Positions 13,807 to 17,384 of a stretch of DNA of 17,384 bases are shown piece after piece. Position numbers and translations under genes: made by a program. The DNA is from JBDKTH01 sp964558295. GTDB lineage: Bacteria; Planctomycetota; Planctomycetia; Pirellulales; Thermoguttaceae. The notes below the pieces were generated by a model that did no database searches, was not told the origin of the DNA, and saw only the letters and a list, made by a program, of their open reading frames with translations. The number at the start of each line of letters is the position of its first letter. Positions within the stretch are counted from its first letter, which is position 1. The stretch spans positions 1 to 17,384 of the forward strand of contig CAZLDQ010000121.1 in NCBI GenBank assembly GCA_964558295.1. Reading direction: 5' to 3'.

Positions 13807-15571
13807 TCGCGTCTGCCAACCGACGACGTCTCCCGCACGTCTGGCCATGGGCACGGTTTGGTGTGCCGGCCCGATTCTAGCGGCTTTGCTGGCTACGGCG
13901 ACAACGCTGGCCACGTTGGCGCCAAGCACGGGCGGACCGGGAATCACCTGCGATGAGTTGTACCACGTGGCCACCGGTAAACGGTTGGTGATGGCCCTTC
14001 GGCAGCAGGGGGTGGCCTTCTTGGCCCCAACCAATATTGCGAGGAACTTTCCCTGGACGCCCGACGGGCCACCGGTGCATCCCCCCTTGGGTAATTGGCT
14101 GTTGGGAATCACGCATCATCTGTTCGATCAGGCCCCGGACGATCCGGCGGCCCTCTCGATCGTGGCGGCAAGGTTTGCCCCGGCTGTGATGTTTGGACTC
14201 CTGGTGTTAATGGTCGGCCTCTGGACCGCTCGCCGCGAGGGCTCGTTGGCCGGCACCGTGGCTGCGGCCGCAACGGTCTTGGTGCCCCGCGTGTTTGCTC
14301 ATGGTCATTTCGCCGCCCTCGACATGATCACCACGTTCTTCTTTGTTGCTGCCGTTCTGACCATCCTTGAGGCAGAGCTCCGCGGGCATCGTCGGTGGCA
14401 TTTCGCCCTGTCCGGCATGGTCTGGGGCTTGGCCATGCTAACCCGGCTTCATGGCGTGCTTTTGCTGGTGCCTGTGGGAACGTGGCTAATCGCACGAAGA
14501 GTCTGGCGACGACGATTGGGAGTTGAAGACCGTACGGCCACTCAGCGGGGCATCCTGGGAATGAGCCTGTGGCTTGGGGCTGGGCTGACAACACTCTTTG
14601 TCGGCTGGCCATGGTTGTGGCTGTCGCCACTGGCACATCTTGGGCAGTATGTTCGTACGGGAGTCCAACGCCAGGCAATCCATGTGTTCTATGCCGGACA
14701 GGTCTGGGCTGATCATGCCGTTCCGTGGCACTATCCGCTGGTTTTGTTTCTTGTTACCCTGCCGTTAGGATTTCTGGCCCTGGGAATCGTTGGGCTGTGG
14801 ACCAAAGGCCGCCCCTCCCAACACGCCGAAGGCTTCCCATTTCTGATCGGCTCAATCGCTTGGGTGTTGCTGGTCTTTGCATGGCCGGGAACCCCCGTAT
14901 ATGACGGGGTTCGGCTGTTTCTGATGGTCTTCCCTCTCTGGGCGATCTTTGTTGGCCTTGGAGCCCGGTGGTTCTTTGAACATCCCGGTTGGGGCACAAT
15001 CTCCCCACGAATTCGGCAGATCGCCCTAGGATTGTTGGTTATCAGCCAAGCCACGGGAATCGTACTCTATCATCCTTGCCAATTGAGCCACTACAGCCTT
15101 CTGGTCGGTGGATTATGGGGTGCCGAGCGACTAGGCTTTGAAGTCACGTACTGGGGAGATTCCGTGACTGAATCGATTTTGGCTTCGGCCGCACGCGAGT
15201 CTGCTGAAGGGCCGATCGTCTTCGGGCCCAGTCTTGCCCCCTTCCAGGCGCCCGGGATTACGATTTCCTCCCCCTCCCTGGCAAATCGCGGTCTCTACTT
15301 GGTTGAGTGGCAAGGGGAATCATCTTCCCCCCCGGAAGAATGCCGTTTGGGGCTCTTCTACCACCGGAAGGCGGATCTTGCCCAAATTCCGGCCTGGGTT
15401 TGGGAGATCAAACCCTGCGAAGAGTACAAACGACAGGGGGTCTGGTTGACGCGACTTGTCCGGCTACCAGCTGGTCCGCCTGATAGAATCGGTACAGATT
15501 CGAGAGAGGAATTTGGAGGGGGGCGTCCTCTCGACGGACGGTTTGGACCAACTACAATAAAGGACGATTAG
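13778..15571 (+). CDS. GT39-like integral membrane glycosyltransferase (PMT/ArnT superfamily)
   Basis: This roughly 597-residue protein has an N-terminal membrane helix (about 30-50) and a first extracytoplasmic loop with ITCDELYH (D59-E60), the place where GT-C enzymes carry their catalytic acid, and a HPPLGNW motif (101-107). About nine more hydrophobic segments follow up to roughly residue 445, then a soluble tail of about 130 residues. ArnT/PMT-type enzymes use polyprenyl-phosphate sugars as donors on the outer face of the membrane; the acceptor here is unknown. The start is ambiguous: GTG 13778 has GAGGA five bases upstream, and TTG 13766 has AAGGA six bases upstream; a later ATG at 13847 lacks a good site. 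Either early start overlaps the permease gene (13806). The polyprenyl synthase gene follows 305 bases later and might supply lipid for the donor, which is inference. Confidence 0.8.
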   Translation: MAKSRTQSHDRVCQPTTSPARLAMGTVWCAGPILAALLATATTLATLAPSTGGPGITCDELYHVATGKRLVMALRQQGVAFLAPTNIARNFPWTPDGPPVHPPLGNWLLGITHHLFDQAPDDPAALSIVAARFAPAVMFGLLVLMVGLWTARREGSLAGTVAAAATVLVPRVFAHGHFAALDMITTFFFVAAVLTILEAELRGHRRWHFALSGMVWGLAMLTRLHGVLLLVPVGTWLIARRVWRRRLGVEDRTATQRGILGMSLWLGAGLTTLFVGWPWLWLSPLAHLGQYVRTGVQRQAIHVFYAGQVWADHAVPWHYPLVLFLVTLPLGFLALGIVGLWTKGRPSQHAEGFPFLIGSIAWVLLVFAWPGTPVYDGVRLFLMVFPLWAIFVGLGARWFFEHPGWGTISPRIRQIALGLLVISQATGIVLYHPCQLSHYSLLVGGLWGAERLGFEVTYWGDSVTESILASAARESAEGPIVFGPSLAPFQAPGITISSPSLANRGLYLVEWQGESSSPPEECRLGLFYHRKADLAQIPAWVWEIKPCEEYKRQGVWLTRLVRLPAGPPDRIGTDSREEFGGGRPLDGRFGPTTIKDD

Positions 15572-15876
15572 CTGAAGGGGGTTGTCAACGGCCGCCAACA
15601 GAAATCGTCTGTCACACCCGTTGGATTGACAAAGCGAGACCACCCGTCGGTCCGCCCATTGCCTGCCCTTCCCCAGGACTATGCCGCCGCTTTTGCTGCC
15701 TTTCCGGACGTTACAAGCGTTTCAATTGACGCAGATTCCCGGGAGACAGCACAGACTGGTGCAGAAATGGAGTACCCGATGGCCATCGGCCTGGTGCTGT
15801 GACGATTGAAGGAAAAGAGGACGAAAAGGGCATCGGGAGAGGCCGAGGCCTTGTGACCAAAGGGAAGACTGCATTG
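15572..15876. other. Intergenic region, 305 bases, before the polyprenyl synthase gene
   Basis: No RNA gene, convincing promoter or terminator was seen. TTGTCAA (15582-15588) and TTGACAA (15626-15632) are inverted copies 37 bases apart, and the second contains a perfect TTGACA, but no suitable -10 box lies 16-18 bases after it. The last 78 bases are an in-frame upstream extension of the synthase gene from GTG 15799 that does not resemble the family. Confidence 0.45.
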
Positions 15877-16881
15877 ATGAGCCAAGGGATCCAAGACGGC
15901 CGAAAAACGCCCCGCGAACTTCAGACGCTGTACTCCACCATCTGGGGGGATTTGGGGCAAGTTGAGGATCGGCTCCGCGCTGAGCTTTCCAGCAAGTTTC
16001 CCTTTATCGATCAGTTGGCCAAGCACGGTTTTCGGCTCGGCGGAAAGCGATTGCGGCCCGCCCTGGTGCTGTTTTCCGCCAAGGCATCCGGGAACCTCAA
16101 ACCGGAACACTATCCGCTGGCCGCAGCGGTCGAACTGGTCCACACGGCTACGTTGATTCATGACGACGTCTTAGACGAGGCCACGTTGCGCCGGCATGTG
16201 GAAACGGTTAATGCACGGTGGGATAACGAAGCGAGTGTCCTGTTGGGGGATTACCTGTTCGCTCTGGCGGTCGAACTGATTAGCTCGGTTGACAGCGTGT
16301 ATGCCTGTCAAGTTATCGGTCAGGCAACCAAGGCCGTCTGTCAGGGCGAATTGCGGCAGGTGGCTAGCCGTGGCAATTACGACCTCGATGAAGAGGAATA
16401 CCTCGAGATTATCGCGGAAAAAACGGCCGCATTGTGCGCCTGCTGTTGTCAACTGGGGGCCCACTATGCGGAAGCAAAGCCCGACGCCACCAACGCGCTC
16501 ACAAACTATGGGCACTGCCTCGGGGTGGCGTTTCAGATCGTCGACGATCTGTTGGATGTGCAAGGGGACGAAGCCCAGACCGGTAAGTCGTTGGGCACGG
16601 ATCTGATCAAACAGAAGGCTACCCTGCCGTTGATCCGCGTCTTAAGCCAGATCGACAAGCCGCAACGCGCGGAACTGATTGCCCGGCTGTCGGCAATGCC
16701 CGACGCTCGTCGCGAAACGCTTCGCACTTGGCTGGATCGGACGGATGCGCTCGCCTATTGCCAGCAAAAGGCGGCCTGGTACATTCGCCGGGCTAAGGAA
16801 GAACTCAAGGTTCTGCCAGCGTCTCCTGCCCGAACAGGGCTCGAACAACTGGCCGACTTCGTTATCACCCGGCAGCACTAG
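15877..16881 (+). CDS. Long-chain trans-polyprenyl diphosphate synthase
   Basis: The 334-residue enzyme condenses isopentenyl diphosphate onto an allylic diphosphate to make the side chain of menaquinone or a similar lipid. Motifs: GGKRLRP (55-61), first Asp-rich motif DDVLD (96-100), EKTAALCA (181-188), second motif DDLLD (223-227) in GVAFQIVDDLLDVQGD, and K-x-S with D-x-x-x-x-KATLP (237-251). The residue five places before the first motif is small (Ala in HTATLIHDD), which in this family fits long-chain, IspB/HepT-like products of about C30-C40. ATG 15877 is chosen because it gives the normal length; AGGGA at 15861-15865 is about 11 bases upstream. GTG 15799 or GTG 15853 are possible but would add a charged, unconserved tail. 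It converges on nrdR with a gap of 14 bases. Confidence 0.93.
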   Translation: MSQGIQDGRKTPRELQTLYSTIWGDLGQVEDRLRAELSSKFPFIDQLAKHGFRLGGKRLRPALVLFSAKASGNLKPEHYPLAAAVELVHTATLIHDDVLDEATLRRHVETVNARWDNEASVLLGDYLFALAVELISSVDSVYACQVIGQATKAVCQGELRQVASRGNYDLDEEEYLEIIAEKTAALCACCCQLGAHYAEAKPDATNALTNYGHCLGVAFQIVDDLLDVQGDEAQTGKSLGTDLIKQKATLPLIRVLSQIDKPQRAELIARLSAMPDARRETLRTWLDRTDALAYCQQKAAWYIRRAKEELKVLPASPARTGLEQLADFVITRQH

Positions 16882-16895
16882 CATCGCCTCATCTT

Positions 16896-17366
16896 CTACC
16901 GTGGCGGCCGAGGAGACTCGCTGAGCATCGGCTTCAATTCATCGACGAAGTCGTGCACATCCTGGAACTGGCGGTAGACACTGGCAAAACGCACGAAAGC
17001 CACCTGATCCAACCGGCGGAGTTGTCGCATTACGAGCTCGCCCAGGTAGCGGCTCTGGACTTCGGCATCGAAATTTGCTTCAACGTCGTTTTCCACTTCC
17101 GTGAGAATCGCCTCGATCTGCGCGTCGCTAACCGGACGCTTCCAGCAGGCCTTTTCCAGACCGGCTTTGAGCTTCTCACGTTCGAAGGGAACGCGGCTGC
17201 CGTCTTTCTTGACCACTTTGATCGCGCGGCGTTCGATCCGCTCATACGTGGTGTAGCGACGTCGACATCGATTACATTCACGACGGCGACGGATGGCGAA
17301 TCCGTCGTCACTTGCTCGGGTATCCAATACCCGGTCATCGTCCACGTGGCAGAAAGGGCATTTCAT
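16896..17366 (-). CDS. nrdR: Transcriptional repressor NrdR
   Basis: This complete 156-residue protein is NrdR, the ATP/dATP-sensing repressor of ribonucleotide reductase genes. The N-terminal zinc ribbon has MKCPFC (C3, C6) and CNRC (C31, C34), with the canonical RVLDTR and IRRRREC-x-x-CRRRYTTYER segments. The ATP-cone domain spans about 49-139 (VVKKDGSRVPFEREKLKAGL, then ELVMRQLRRLDQVAFVRFASVYRQF). Length is standard. The ATG at 17366 is preceded on its strand by GGAG at about ten bases. It is convergent with the polyprenyl synthase gene, 14 bases away. No ribonucleotide reductase gene or recognisable NrdR box is in this window, so its targets lie elsewhere. Confidence 0.98.
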   Translation of the reverse strand: MKCPFCHVDDDRVLDTRASDDGFAIRRRRECNRCRRRYTTYERIERRAIKVVKKDGSRVPFEREKLKAGLEKACWKRPVSDAQIEAILTEVENDVEANFDAEVQSRYLGELVMRQLRRLDQVAFVRFASVYRQFQDVHDFVDELKPMLSESPRPPR

Positions 17367-17384
17367 ACGGGAGCGACTCCATTT

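Noticed and set aside
15626..15654. TTGACA as a -35 box before the polyprenyl synthase gene
   Set aside because: No AT-rich -10 hexamer occurs at 16-18 bases downstream; the expected region is GC-rich.

Overview
The window looks like a stretch of planctomycete chromosome. The main evidence is a type II pseudopilin-like DUF1559 protein with a C-terminal H-X9-DG motif, followed directly by a small transthyretin-like lipoprotein; this pair is a hallmark of planctomycetes. A squalene-cyclase-like toroid protein coupled to a DUF362 protein, GC-rich codons and loose gene spacing fit too. A Pirellulales-type organism is my best guess, but the sequence alone does not fix the order. No rRNA, tRNA, CRISPR array, insertion sequence or phage gene was seen.

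Layout. (1) 1-3578, all plus strand: the C-terminal part of a GntR/FadR-type regulator cut by the window edge, then a tight run of DUF1559 pseudopilin, lipoprotein and secreted sialidase-like beta-propeller with a C-terminal beta-sandwich. This reads as a surface or periplasmic glycan-related unit. (2) 3579-5366: a well-formed sigma70-like promoter precedes a secreted zinc-dependent phospholipase C/S1-P1-like protein with a C-terminal NPCBM-like domain. It converges on a small two-helix membrane protein, and the two stop codons overlap in a CTAG. (3) 5367-7022: a gene-poor leader with a perfect hairpin, a secreted Cys/Pro-rich protein of unknown function, and a single-domain PAS protein. (4) 7143-9040: a toroid (prenyltransferase/squalene-oxidase repeat) protein translationally coupled to a DUF362 protein. 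(5) 9249-12661: a DUF378 membrane protein, a response regulator with an uncharacterised Cys-containing C-terminal region, a long hairpin terminator, and a methyl-accepting chemotaxis protein with an unusual charged coiled coil between two HAMP units. (6) 12856-17366: a TauE/SafE permease overlapping a GT39-like membrane glycosyltransferase, a long-chain polyprenyl diphosphate synthase and, on the opposite strand, the regulator NrdR.

Most genes are recognisable housekeeping or accessory families. The least explained parts are the mature-N-terminal-Trp phospholipase C-like protein with a carbohydrate-binding-like tail, the toroid/DUF362 pair, the response-regulator C-terminal domain, the propeller protein that lacks the usual sialidase FRIP arginine, and the secreted Cys/Pro-rich protein. 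I do not see convincing evidence for a wholly new multi-gene system; the candidates are offered as leads.
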